Origin: an uncultured Clostridia bacterium
GTDB taxonomy: Bacteria; Bacillota; Clostridia; Christensenellales; Aristaeellaceae
Assembly (NCBI GenBank): GCA_947565865.1
Contig: CANOHT010000011.1
Coordinates: 11,561 to 75,560, forward strand
Length of the DNA: 64,000 nucleotides
Direction: 5' to 3'
In this document: piece after piece, positions 17,652 to 26,279 of the stretch
Position numbering within the stretch: position 1 is the first letter of the stretch
How the letters are laid out: each line of letters opens with the position of its first letter
Translations under genes and position numbers: made by a program
The notes under the pieces: model-generated
Told to the model about the DNA's origin: nothing
The model's database searches: none
Seen by the model: the letters and a program-made list of their open reading frames with translations, nothing else

Positions 17652-19000
17652 CATCGCGTTTGCGAATACCGCCATGATGGGGGCGCCTGGATGGACAGCC
17701 CCTTTTGGTTGATCCCATCCCAACAAAACCGCGAACCTGGGGGAAGGATCAAGGCCATTTGGCCAAATGAGTGCGGCCCGGCAGCCGCTGCCGGGCAAAG
17801 CAAAGGAAATTTCGTCATTTGTATAAAATTAACAATACGAATCCTTCGCACACCAGATGACACGGCAAGCGCTCTATGAGCAGCTCAAGGCAGGCGTCAG
17901 GCAAATACCAAGACAACTATGCGAAACGGAAAAAGTGGAGACGGCCGCAGAGGCAGCATGTCCGGATCATACCCCATCCTGGTGCGCATGCCGCTCTGCG
18001 CAAGCGCGGCACGGAACAAGCTCGCCTATGACCTTCGAGCGGCATATGAGCACGAAGTCCAGCACGGGGACGTCGAGGCTGCAGTGCGGATGTACAGGGA
18101 CGCCGCAGGGCAAGCATGGCGGAATCCATTCGCAATCAGCCCCAAAAAGATGCAGCCATTGAACAGATCATCCCGAAAGAATCCGTTGACCCGTTTAGGG
18201 GCAGCAAGAACAAATAAGCCATCGAAAAAGGCGGCTTTAGCGGCGTCCGGAAATATCATGGCGGTTGAACGTCCATCCAGTGCCTTGAGGCGCGTCCCGC
18301 AATATGCTTTGAAGCCACGGCACCTGTCATCGGCTTAGCCGAGGGTTTAATCAGTACGCTCCGGCAGCGCAGAGCATGAGCAGGTCGGAAGCCACCGGCG
18401 AACCCTGCCGCGAAGATCGGCCGAGTTCTGCCGCATGCTGAACCTGCGGTTCCAGCGGAAGAAGCCCCTGTCGCTCAGCAGCAGCGCCGCCAGGCTGAAA
18501 CAGAACGCCATCGCAAAGCCAGGGTATTCACCTGGACAAATGAGTCTGACGGCCATGCCATCCAGCGGCATGGAAATAAACACCTGCCCCGGATCAGGAA
18601 CAAAGCCCGCAGGACAAGGGCATTAAGGGTCATGTACAGCAGCCCCATCAGTACCCTACCTTTTCCGCTCGCCCATTGTCATCAGCCCTAAGCCATAGAC
18701 AGCCCCATGGTTGAGCATGGCCACCGGCGGCTGGGCTCCGTAAATAAAGCCGCCAAGGACGATCACCGTCAGGTAATAAAAGAAGCCCGCCATCACCCCG
18801 GAACAGACAGCCCAGACCGTCCACCGGGAGCGCCGCTTCTGTTCGCGTCAACGGATAGATAATCCCTTACCGAAGCATGTTTTCAACCAGCATGGCCGCG
18901 CACAGCGCTGTCACCGTGCGCCTGCGAACCTTCTCAGACTGACGGCGGCGACGTACCGCCAGGCATGAATCGCCGCAAAAACGATCAGCGCGAAGGCATT
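17652..19000. other. Decayed or non-coding stretch without recognisable genes
   Basis: About 1.3 kb holding only short overlapping reading frames in both strands. Fragments such as MFISMPLDGMAVRLICPGEYPGFAM (minus, 18520-18583) look membrane-like, and 17940-18230 plus gives short acidic helices in alternating frames, as expected of frameshifted former genes. No start with a ribosome site leads a frame longer than 140 codons. I could not identify the ancestral genes. Confidence 0.55.
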
Positions 19001-19530
19001 AAGGCCGTACATACCATTGCCTCCTTAAACACCGGCATACCCGAACCAGCCATAGGCATGGCAGAATGCCGACGAACCAGCGGAAAGAACCGCCGCCAGG
19101 TAGCCCAGCACCAGGCAGATCAAGAATACTTTCAGCGAAATCATGGACAGCAGATACAGGCGGCGTGCCGCCTTTCGGGTTGTCGACGGACGCGCCGCAG
19201 CAGACGGACGAACAGTACGCCCCCCGGCAGCCGCAAGGGCATTGTGCTGAAATCTGGCAAAGCTGCGCGTCAGCTGATGGATGAAGGCTCCGCAATAGAC
19301 GCATCCCGCCGTCGACAGCACGGCCAGCGCCGCCAAAGCGAAGATACAGGACAGCAAAACAACGGAAAAGACGCCCGCAACCAAGTCCAGTACGAAAACT
19401 CCCGTACGCGCCGGCCTTGATCGGATCGGTCTCAGCGCTATCAAACGACGGTGTTATTTCCTCTGACGCGCCCAGCCGAGCGGCGATTTCCTGCTGGGTA
19501 TAGCCCTTTGCCAGCCTGAACAAGAAACGC
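19001..19530 (-). pseudogene. Remnant of a DUF1700 (HAAS-domain) membrane protein gene
   Basis: On the minus strand one frame reads AKGYTQQEIAARLGASEEI, which resembles the helical HAAS motif of DUF1700 proteins (usually GYSEEEIIARLGSPEEIA). A different frame then continues with hydrophobic helices (VFVLDLVAGVFSVVLLSCIF and SLKVFLICLVLGYLAAVLSAG), as in the C-terminal half of that family. The frame change and lack of a start mark it as broken. DUF1700 genes usually follow padR, as here. Confidence 0.55.
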
Positions 19531-19830
19531 TCGCCATATTCGCCAACGCTTTCCGCCGCGTCAGGAAATTATCACAATCTTTCCTACACGTCTCCCGTCC
19601 AAGGTGGGTAAGCGCGTAATACCTGCGCGGCGGGCCGCCGCTTTCTTCCTGCAAATAGGTGGTCAGCAGCCCGTCGCTTTTGAGCTTGCGGAGGATGGGA
19701 TAGACCGTGCCATCCGCGATTTCGCAGTCATAGCAATCCCGCTTCCTCGGCACTGAGAGCAAACAGTTCCATCACGCTTTTTTGTACCGCGCGTTTACCA
19801 GACACCTCGCTTTCAACCAGCACAACATGC
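19454..19830 (-). pseudogene. Disrupted PadR-family regulator gene
   Basis: The frame contains the PadR wing hallmark ADGTVYPILRKLKSDGLLTTY followed by GGPPRRYYALTHLGRE. The upstream helix (VQKSVMELFALS) is in another frame, and about ten residues between it and ADGTVYP are missing (reads CYDCEI directly). This indicates a frameshift and a small deletion in the winged helix. The reading frame also fuses into the DUF1700 remnant. It is unlikely to encode a working repressor. Confidence 0.65.
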
Positions 19831-19910
19831 ACGATAAAACAAGGTTTAATCCTCATTATATTGGTTAATGGTTTGATCCGCAGAAAACAAATTTTCTCAC
19901 AGGCAACGCA

Positions 19911-19938
19911 TAAGGGCTGCTTATCGAGCAGCCCTATG
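19911..19938. terminator. Hairpin downstream of the EamA transporter gene
   Basis: AGGGCTGC (about 19914-19921) pairs with GCAGCCCT (about 19927-19934) around a 5-nt loop. It lies about 130 nt after the leftward EamA stop codon, without a T-run. The remaining interval 19835-20067 shows an AT-rich patch but no gene. Confidence 0.4.
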
Positions 19939-20067
19939 GTTCATACGACCGAGCAGGGAATAACCGGCAGGCCGCGTCAGCTGCGGAGCATTGCCTGACG
20001 AGCAAAGACTTTGGCAGCAGCCGCGACGGAGCTTCTCCCGGGCGGAGGCTCCGCCGCTCAAGCGGCG

Positions 20068-20928
20068 CTATATCGCCATCATCAGCGTTCCGGCAACCAC
20101 CAGGCCCAGGCCCCCGGCCATTCGCCGGGTCAGCCGCTCCTTCAGGAACAGGCAGGAAAAGGCCGCCGTCACCACGATGCTCAGCTTGTCAATGGGCACC
20201 ACCACACTGACTATGCCCGTGCTGATGGCGCTGTAGTAGCACAGCCACGCGCAGCCCGTGGCCACGCCGGTCAGAGCGATATAGCCCAGTTCCCGCTTGT
20301 CCAGGGTGCGCAGTAGGCGCTGCTTGCCCTTTGCGAAAACGATCCCCCAGGCCAGGACGAGCACCACCGCTGTGCGGATGGCCGTGGCCAGATCTGACGC
20401 CACTCCTTCAATGCCGATTTTGGCCAGGATAGAGGTCAGCGCGGCAAACACCGCCGACAGCACGGCATAAAACATCCAGCCCTTGCCTGCCGACGCCTTC
20501 CGCGGTCGTCCGGGCGCCAGCAGCAGAAGGATGCCCGCCGTCAGGATTGCTGTTCCGATCAGCTTCACGGCCAGGCGCTGGGTCTCTGCGAAAAGAAAGA
20601 TTGCCAGCAGCACTGTCATCACCGTGCTGGATTTGTCGATGGGCGCCACCCGGCTCACATCGCCCAGGGCCAGCGCCTTGAAATAGCAGATCCAGGAAAG
20701 GCCCGTCGCCAGCCCCGACAGCAGCAAAAAGGTCAACGAGCGCCCGCTGATGGCTGTCAGGCCCTCCGCCGAACCGGCAAAGGCCACCATCACCCAGGAA
20801 AATGCCAGCACCACCGTGGTTCGCAGCGCTGTCGCCACATCGGAATCCGTTTTCCGAAGACCGCACTTGGCCAGGATCGCCGTCACGCCCGAAAAAAACG
20901 CGGACAACACCGCCATCAGCAGCCACAT
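20068..20928 (-). CDS. EamA-family (DMT superfamily) transporter
   Basis: A 286-residue membrane protein with two EamA repeats of about five helices each. The repeats start MWLLMAVLSAFFSGVTAIL and MFYAVLSAVFAALTSILAK, and each contains the PIDK segment (APIDKSSTVMTVLLA and VPIDKLSIVVTAAFS) typical of the YdcZ-independent bacterial branch. It probably exports small metabolites; substrate unknown. Start at 20928 (ATG) fits an AAAGG site about 8 nt upstream; an in-frame GTG at 20937 lies too close to it. Confidence 0.9.
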   Translation of the reverse strand: MWLLMAVLSAFFSGVTAILAKCGLRKTDSDVATALRTTVVLAFSWVMVAFAGSAEGLTAISGRSLTFLLLSGLATGLSWICYFKALALGDVSRVAPIDKSSTVMTVLLAIFLFAETQRLAVKLIGTAILTAGILLLLAPGRPRKASAGKGWMFYAVLSAVFAALTSILAKIGIEGVASDLATAIRTAVVLVLAWGIVFAKGKQRLLRTLDKRELGYIALTGVATGCAWLCYYSAISTGIVSVVVPIDKLSIVVTAAFSCLFLKERLTRRMAGGLGLVVAGTLMMAI

Positions 20929-20958
20929 GCCCCGCACCCCTTTCTCCGCCCGCCTCCG

Positions 20959-22017
20959 TCACACGCCGCAGCGCTGAAGATACTCCTCCAGGCACAGGTT
21001 TTCATCCCGCATGACGGCGGCGTGCTCCACCCCCACATAACGGATGTGCCAGGGCTCGGCCAGGAAGCCGGTTACGCTTTCCTTCTCCTCAGTATAGCGG
21101 AGAATGAAGCCGTAGTCCCAGCAATTCGCCGCCAGCCACGCGGCCTGCTCCGTCCCCTTGAAGGACACGCCGGGCACGGTGATGTCGAAGGCCAGGCCCA
21201 GGTGATGCTCGCTGGTACCGGGATCGGCCACCGTCTTGCGGGTGGCGGACTCGGCGTCGGTTCGGGACAGACCGTTGTCCCGGATGTATACAGCCACCTG
21301 GTCGTCAAACAGCTTCTGCTGATCCTCCAGCGTACGGTAGCCCTCGCTGACCTGCCACACCTCAATGCCCTGCGCCTGGGCGGCCCGGAGCATGGTCATC
21401 AATGCGTCCACCGCCACCCGCTCGCCCCGGATATCGGCGGTCTTGATCCGCACCACCTGGCTGTCGCAGTAGTCGGCCATGTTCACCAATTCCGACGGCT
21501 GATAGCCCTCAGGCAGGTAATTTGTGCGGTTCACCAGGAGGGGCATGTCCGCCGATGACCAGGCCGGGGCGGCGGAGGGCGGAGCCGTGGCCGTCATCGG
21601 CCTGGCATCGGCGGAATACAGCCTGGCGCTGGTTTCGCTGCCCACCACGCCGTCCGCCTCCAAACCGTTCCACTGCTGAAAGAGCGTTACCGCGTCCCGG
21701 GTGCCGGGGCCGAACTGGCCGTCGATCTCACCGCTGTAATAGCCCAGGGACTGCAAGCGCGCCTGCAGCTCCTTCACAGCCTCGCCCTGGGCGCCGTGAC
21801 GGATCACCGGGGCCGGGGTGGGCGCGTTGGGGTCGATGGTCACGGCCATGATGTTGCCAATGCGGGGCGACGGCGTGGGGGTGCGGCCGGCTTCCTCCCG
21901 GGTCAGCTGCACCAGGCCCGCCACCCGAATGCCCATGATCAACGCCGCCACCGCGAGGATCGCCGTCGCCACCAGGCCGATAAGCTTCTTGGGATTGGTT
22001 CCGTTGGACTGTTTCAT
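20959..22017 (-). CDS. VanY-type D-alanyl-D-alanine carboxypeptidase with peptidoglycan-binding domain
   Basis: A 352-residue membrane-anchored enzyme that trims the terminal D-Ala of peptidoglycan stem peptides. One N-terminal helix (about 12-33), a Pro/Thr linker, a PG_binding_1 domain (about 70-130: GEAVKELQARLQSLGYYSGEIDGQFGPGT), then the VanY catalytic domain with both zinc motifs, SEHHLGLAFDI (SxHxxGxxxD) and EPWHIRYVG (ExWH). All metal and catalytic residues are present. It is 30 nt upstream of the EamA gene in the same direction and 34 nt downstream of the DUF4080 gene, so the three may form one transcript. Confidence 0.93.
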   Translation of the reverse strand: MKQSNGTNPKKLIGLVATAILAVAALIMGIRVAGLVQLTREEAGRTPTPSPRIGNIMAVTIDPNAPTPAPVIRHGAQGEAVKELQARLQSLGYYSGEIDGQFGPGTRDAVTLFQQWNGLEADGVVGSETSARLYSADARPMTATAPPSAAPAWSSADMPLLVNRTNYLPEGYQPSELVNMADYCDSQVVRIKTADIRGERVAVDALMTMLRAAQAQGIEVWQVSEGYRTLEDQQKLFDDQVAVYIRDNGLSRTDAESATRKTVADPGTSEHHLGLAFDITVPGVSFKGTEQAAWLAANCWDYGFILRYTEEKESVTGFLAEPWHIRYVGVEHAAVMRDENLCLEEYLQRCGV

Positions 22018-22051
22018 GCTGTATGTACCTCTCTGTATGCTTTCGTCGGTC

Positions 22052-23695
22052 TCAGAGCGTCATTTGTCTGACCTCACCCCGCTGGGTAACAGGATGCTTT
22101 TGTGTCCACACCGCCCACAGGAGGGTCTTGCCGTCCCGGGTGAGGGCGCAGCGGGGATGGCGGCAGCTCGGCTCCCACGCCCGCAGGCGGCGAACCGCCA
22201 TTTTGAGGTCCTCGCCACCGTGCTGCAAAAAGGGCGGAAGGTAGCCCGTATTGTCCGTAGCCAGCCGATCAAGCGCCAGGGCGTCCTGCAGCGCAGCCTC
22301 CGGCGTCCCGGCTTCCAGCAGCGTGTCGAAGACCAGACGGGTCAGGGCATCCAGACTCCAGCGGCCCTGCCTCGCGCCCATGGCCTCCCCCAGGCGCAGA
22401 AACAGCTCGAAGGGCCGCCAGCCCGTATGGGCAAACGCCAGCGCCAGGGTCTGGGCGAAGCGGCCGCTGTTGTACAGCCGCTCCACCGCGTCGGCGCAGT
22501 CGTGCAGGCGCTGCAATTCCTCGTAGGTTATCCACGGCGTGGACAGTACCTCGTAGGGCGGGTCGGGAGCGTAGCGCTGCCCCCAGTCCGTCTCCCGCAG
22601 GCGGCTGCCGTGAATCAGCTTCAGAAAGCCCAGCTGCAATTGATGAGGCCCCAAGCGATACGCCCGGTCGAAGGATATACCGAAGGTATCGAAGTCCTCC
22701 TCCGGCAGGCCCGCAATGAGGTCGATGTGCAGATGCACGTTTCCCGGGGCCAGGATGCGGGTCAAGCGGTCGCTCAGCAGCGCCATGTCCGTGGGACGCC
22801 GGCAGGCAGCCAGAGCAGCCGGGTGAAAGGACTGCAGCCCCGCTTCCATCTGAAACAGTCCCGGCGGGGCCTGGGCCAGCAGGTCAAGGGTTTCATCGTC
22901 GAAGAGGTCGGCGGCCACCTCCATGTGGTAGCAAACGCCGCCGATTTCTCCGCGGGCCTTGGCCGCCATCAGGCCGGCGAGCAGACGCTTTGTCCGCGTC
23001 CGGTCACAGTTGAAGGTGCGGTCGATGATCTTCACCGTCTCCGCGCCGCTTCGCCCCAGACGGATCAGCAGCGCCAGGGCCTTGTCGGCGTCCATGAAGC
23101 GCACCTTTTCCCGCTGCCCTGACAGGCAGAAGGCGCAGGTGAAGGGGCAGCCCCGGCTGGTCTCCACATAAGCCATGCGGCCCGCCAGCATGGTCTGCCA
23201 CGCGCCGTCGTACAGGTCATCCCGGGGCACGGGCGCGGGCGGCAGCGCGGCCCAGGCAGCGTCGCCCCGGCGGCAAAGCCCCGGCACCTCCGTCATGAGC
23301 GCCTGGCCCGCCAGCGCCTTGAGCAGCAGGGGCAGGCTTGCCTCCCCCGGCCCCCGTAGAATCACGTCGCAGGGCATCTGCGCGAAGACGCCGTTCACGT
23401 CCCAGGTGGCCTCCGGCCCGCCCACCACCACGGTGATGTCGGGCCGCAGGGCCTTCACCATACGGATCAGCCGGGCTGTCATCGCCCTGTTCCAGATATA
23501 CAGGCTGAAGCTCAGCACATCCGGGTCGGTGGCCATCAGCCGGCGCAGGAGGGCCTCCGGCGTCTCGTTCACGTTCAGGTCGCAGATGGTCACCCGCGTC
23601 TGGGGCATCCGCTCCTCCACCGCCTTTTTCAGGCAGAAAGGCGCCAGGGGCATGTGGATGTACTGGCTGGCAATGGCGGTCAGGGTCACCTTCAT
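22052..23695 (-). CDS. B12-binding-domain radical SAM protein (DUF4080 type)
   Basis: A 547-residue enzyme. The N-terminal cobalamin-binding-like Rossmann fold (about 1-135; includes FSLYIWN and VVVGGPEATWD) is followed by a radical SAM barrel with CX3CX2C as CPFTCAFC (about residue 182), which binds the 4Fe-4S cluster. The C-terminal DUF4080 region covers about 350-540. These proteins are widespread in Clostridia and their reaction is unknown; related enzymes are methyltransferases or methylthiotransferases. Part of a leftward group with the VanY and EamA genes. Confidence 0.9.
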   Translation of the reverse strand: MKVTLTAIASQYIHMPLAPFCLKKAVEERMPQTRVTICDLNVNETPEALLRRLMATDPDVLSFSLYIWNRAMTARLIRMVKALRPDITVVVGGPEATWDVNGVFAQMPCDVILRGPGEASLPLLLKALAGQALMTEVPGLCRRGDAAWAALPPAPVPRDDLYDGAWQTMLAGRMAYVETSRGCPFTCAFCLSGQREKVRFMDADKALALLIRLGRSGAETVKIIDRTFNCDRTRTKRLLAGLMAAKARGEIGGVCYHMEVAADLFDDETLDLLAQAPPGLFQMEAGLQSFHPAALAACRRPTDMALLSDRLTRILAPGNVHLHIDLIAGLPEEDFDTFGISFDRAYRLGPHQLQLGFLKLIHGSRLRETDWGQRYAPDPPYEVLSTPWITYEELQRLHDCADAVERLYNSGRFAQTLALAFAHTGWRPFELFLRLGEAMGARQGRWSLDALTRLVFDTLLEAGTPEAALQDALALDRLATDNTGYLPPFLQHGGEDLKMAVRRLRAWEPSCRHPRCALTRDGKTLLWAVWTQKHPVTQRGEVRQMTL

Positions 23696-23715
23696 AAACT
23701 TCCTCCGGTATCGTT

Positions 23716-23917
23716 AAAGTGGCTCACGCCACTTTGAAGAAGGGCTTCGCCCGTTTCATCGCACGTCCTCACTGGTCGAACGGCAAGCCGTTCTCCCGGC
23801 CGTTCGGTCGTGTAAGGAAGCGATTTGTTATCAAATCGCGCGAAAACCACCGCGCAGGGGCTTGGCCCCGTTTGAACGCCCCGAAGGGGCTCGCTGATTG
23901 ACGATTGGCAGTCTGCC
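23716..23917. repeat. Cluster of seven short-loop hairpins
   Basis: Within 202 bp seven perfect inverted repeats follow each other with loops of 2-4 nt: 23716-23735 (8-bp stem), 23742-23752 (4), 23778-23793 (7), 23820-23839 (8), 23857-23869 (5), 23878-23890 (5) and 23907-23917 (4). No reading frame with a ribosome site is present. The segment lies upstream of the leftward DUF4080 gene and the rightward membrane protein gene. Confidence 0.8.
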
Positions 23918-23990
23918 GACAGCAAATTAGAAGCACCTTCATCCAGCATTGCAATGCTTCCGTTTCATTTTACCACAAGCGCATTACCAT

Positions 23991-24019
23991 TTGCAATTGT
24001 TCTTCCGGCTGTGTATAAT
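23991..24019 (+). promoter_or_regulatory. Sigma-A promoter for the membrane protein-rsuA-methyltransferase-patB group
   Basis: TTGCAA (23991-23996) and TATAAT (24014-24019) are spaced by 17 bp. It lies 28 bp before the first start codon of a rightward set of four overlapping genes. Confidence 0.8.
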
Positions 24020-24046
24020 AGGCTGTGTATTATTTGAAAGGAGACC

Positions 24047-24913
24047 ATGCCCATGATCTTCACCGCCGCCCTTCGGGCCGCCTGGCATACATACCGCACC
24101 CATTTTTCGGAGATGCTCCTGACCCTGCTTTTGCAGGCGGTCATCCGGCTGATGGCCCTGACCCCTTTGCTGTTCCTCACCGCCCCGGAGACACGCATGC
24201 TGGCGCTTTTGTGCCTGCCGCTGTACATTCTGCTGGTACTGCCCGCCCGGCAAAACACCGCCGAGGCCATGCGCGACGCGCTGGACGGCGGGCATCTTTT
24301 CACCCTCCGGCTGATCTCCCCGGAGCATTACGGCCGCAAGGTTCTGCGGGGTATCCGGCAGGCGCTTTTGCTGATGCTGTGGGGCGCGCTGTTCCTCTTA
24401 GCCACAGGGCTGGCCGTGTTCGTCTTTGCGGGGAAGACCATTGAGGGGGTTACCGACGTATTTACCCTGGTGCGGGCGCTGATGCTGCTGGGCGGCGGCT
24501 CCTCCATCCAGGGCGCCGCCCGGCTGATGCTGATCTACGCCGCCACGCTGCTGCCCCTGATGATTGGCGTGGCCTTCCACAGCGGCGCCCGCCACGCCAT
24601 CGCCCGGGGCGGACGCGGGCTGCTCAAGGGCCATCGCGGCGGCGTCATGCTGACCTGGCTATTAGGCTGCGTCGCGCTGCTGCCCGCCATGGCGGTCGCG
24701 GGCAGTGTGGCCATGAGCATTGCCTCCGCCCTGACAGCCGCCTTGGCCAACCTGGGCAGGGGCGGAGTATCCTTCTCCCTGGGCAGCCACATGCCGCTGA
24801 TGGCGGCGGCCGCCGTCGCGCTGCTGATTCCCGCGATTCCCTTCAAGCAGCTGCTCTCCGCCGCCTATGTCCGGGAGCTTGCCCTGAAGGTCGGCGCGGG
24901 GCAGGCGGCATGA
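24047..24913 (+). CDS. Polytopic membrane protein of unknown function
   Basis: A 288-residue protein with about six hydrophobic segments (near residues 20-40, 60-80, 105-130, 160-180, 205-230 and 245-270). I do not recognise the family. An AAAGGAG site precedes two possible starts, 24047 (3 nt away) and 24053 (9 nt away); the second gives better spacing. It overlaps rsuA (TGA within ATGATG), which implies translational coupling, yet nothing links it functionally to RNA modification. Confidence 0.8.
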   Translation: MPMIFTAALRAAWHTYRTHFSEMLLTLLLQAVIRLMALTPLLFLTAPETRMLALLCLPLYILLVLPARQNTAEAMRDALDGGHLFTLRLISPEHYGRKVLRGIRQALLLMLWGALFLLATGLAVFVFAGKTIEGVTDVFTLVRALMLLGGGSSIQGAARLMLIYAATLLPLMIGVAFHSGARHAIARGGRGLLKGHRGGVMLTWLLGCVALLPAMAVAGSVAMSIASALTAALANLGRGGVSFSLGSHMPLMAAAAVALLIPAIPFKQLLSAAYVRELALKVGAGQAA

Positions 24914-25644
24914 TGCGCCTGGATCGCTGGCTGACGGCCCTGGGGGTGGGCAGCCGCAGCCAGGTACACAAGCTTATCCGGGCCGGACAGGTTCAGGTGG
25001 ACGGCAAAACCGTGTCTGATCCATCATCGGGCTGCGACGCGGCCCGCGCCGCCCTCGTCCTTTCCGGCCAGCCCATCGACGGCAGGCTGACCCGGCATGT
25101 GATGCTGAACAAGCCCGCCGGATTGCTCACAGCCGCCCGGGACAAAAAACAGCCCACCGTTATGGACTGCCTGCCCCCGGTGTACGCCGCCCTTGGCTGC
25201 ATGCCCGTGGGACGGCTGGACAAGGACACCACCGGGCTGCTGCTCCTGACCACCGACGGCGAGCTGAATCACCGCCTGCTCTCTCCCACCCGCCATGTGG
25301 ATAAGGTGTACCGCGCCGCGGTGAACGGCCCGCTGACGGCGGCGGAGGCGGACGCCTTCGCCCGGGGGCTTCGCCTGTCGGACTTCGACGCCCTGCCTGC
25401 CCGGCTGGACATTCTGGACTCCTGCGCTTCGGAGGCCACGGCGCTTGTCACCGTGCGGGAGGGCAAGTTCCACCAGATCAAGCGCATGTTCGCCGCCGTG
25501 AGCCGGGAGGTTACGGCCCTGCACAGGCTTTCCTTCGGCCCGCTTACGCTGGACGAAGCCCTGGCCCCCGGCCAATGGCGGGAGCTTACCGATGACGAAA
25601 TCCGCGGTCTGTATCAGGCCGCGAGCCTGGAGGCACTTTCATGA
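24910..25644 (+). CDS. rsuA: 16S rRNA pseudouridine synthase, RsuA family
   Basis: A 244-residue enzyme that isomerises a uridine (U516 in E. coli 16S rRNA) to pseudouridine. The S4-like RNA-binding domain is at the N-terminus (MRLDRWLTALGVGSRSQVHK), and the catalytic domain carries the RsuA/RluB motif GRLDKDTTGLLLLTTDG with the catalytic Asp (about residue 103). The RLSFGPLTLDEAL segment near the end is also conserved. It overlaps both neighbours by 4 nt. Assignment to RsuA rather than RluB/E/F rests on length and overall similarity. Confidence 0.92.
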   Translation: MMRLDRWLTALGVGSRSQVHKLIRAGQVQVDGKTVSDPSSGCDAARAALVLSGQPIDGRLTRHVMLNKPAGLLTAARDKKQPTVMDCLPPVYAALGCMPVGRLDKDTTGLLLLTTDGELNHRLLSPTRHVDKVYRAAVNGPLTAAEADAFARGLRLSDFDALPARLDILDSCASEATALVTVREGKFHQIKRMFAAVSREVTALHRLSFGPLTLDEALAPGQWRELTDDEIRGLYQAASLEALS

Positions 25645-26279
25645 CCGAGCAATATTACACCGCCGACCCCACCTGCGCCTCCGCCCCCGTCCCCTGCCAG
25701 TACGGCTACCGCGGCCATACCCTGCGCTGCGTGACGGACGCGGGGGTTTTTTCCAAGGGAGAGCTGGATCAGGGCACCCGCTTGCTGCTGGACGCTCTGC
25801 CCGACCTTTCGGGCGACATACTGGACCTGGGCTGCGGCTGGGGCGCCATCGGCGTGGCGCTGGCCAAGGCGAACCCGGAGGCCCGCGTCGTCATGGCGGA
25901 TGTGAACCATCGGGCACTGGCGCTGGCCAAGGATAATGCCGCCCGCAACGGCGTAACGGCGGAATGCCTCGCCTCCGACGGCATGGCGGCCCTGGCAGAC
26001 CGCGCCTTCCGCGCCGTGGTGACCAACCCGCCCATCCGCGCAGGCAAGCAGGTGATCTACCACATGTTCGCGGATATTGCCCGTCAGCTGACGCCGGATG
26101 GCGCGCTGTACCTGGTCATCCGCAAGCAGCAAGGCGCGGAAAGCTGCGTCAAATATCTGAAAACCCTCTATGCACAGGTGGAAAAATTGGATAAGTCGGC
26201 AGGCTTCTGGGTGCTGAGGGCATCCGGCGCGCTGCCCAAGGAGGATACGAAGGATGAAATTCAGCGAGGAGTACTTTGA
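25641..26279 (+). CDS. Class I SAM-dependent methyltransferase (RsmC/YbxB-like)
   Basis: A 212-residue methyltransferase. The SAM-binding motif I is DLGCGWGAIGVALAKANP (about 56-72). The catalytic motif NPPIRAGKQ (about 130-138) is the NPP(F/I)xxG signature of guanine-N2 rRNA methyltransferases such as RsmC. It follows rsuA with an ATGA overlap, so a role in 16S rRNA modification is likely. It lacks the N-terminal pseudo-methyltransferase domain of E. coli RsmC, as is normal in Bacillota. Confidence 0.9.
   Translation: MTEQYYTADPTCASAPVPCQYGYRGHTLRCVTDAGVFSKGELDQGTRLLLDALPDLSGDILDLGCGWGAIGVALAKANPEARVVMADVNHRALALAKDNAARNGVTAECLASDGMAALADRAFRAVVTNPPIRAGKQVIYHMFADIARQLTPDGALYLVIRKQQGAESCVKYLKTLYAQVEKLDKSAGFWVLRASGALPKEDTKDEIQRGVL

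Noticed and set aside
18965..19420. Rightward 151-codon frame opposite the DUF1700 remnant
   Set aside because: Low-complexity Arg/Gln/Ser composition; it is the shadow of the leftward broken gene.
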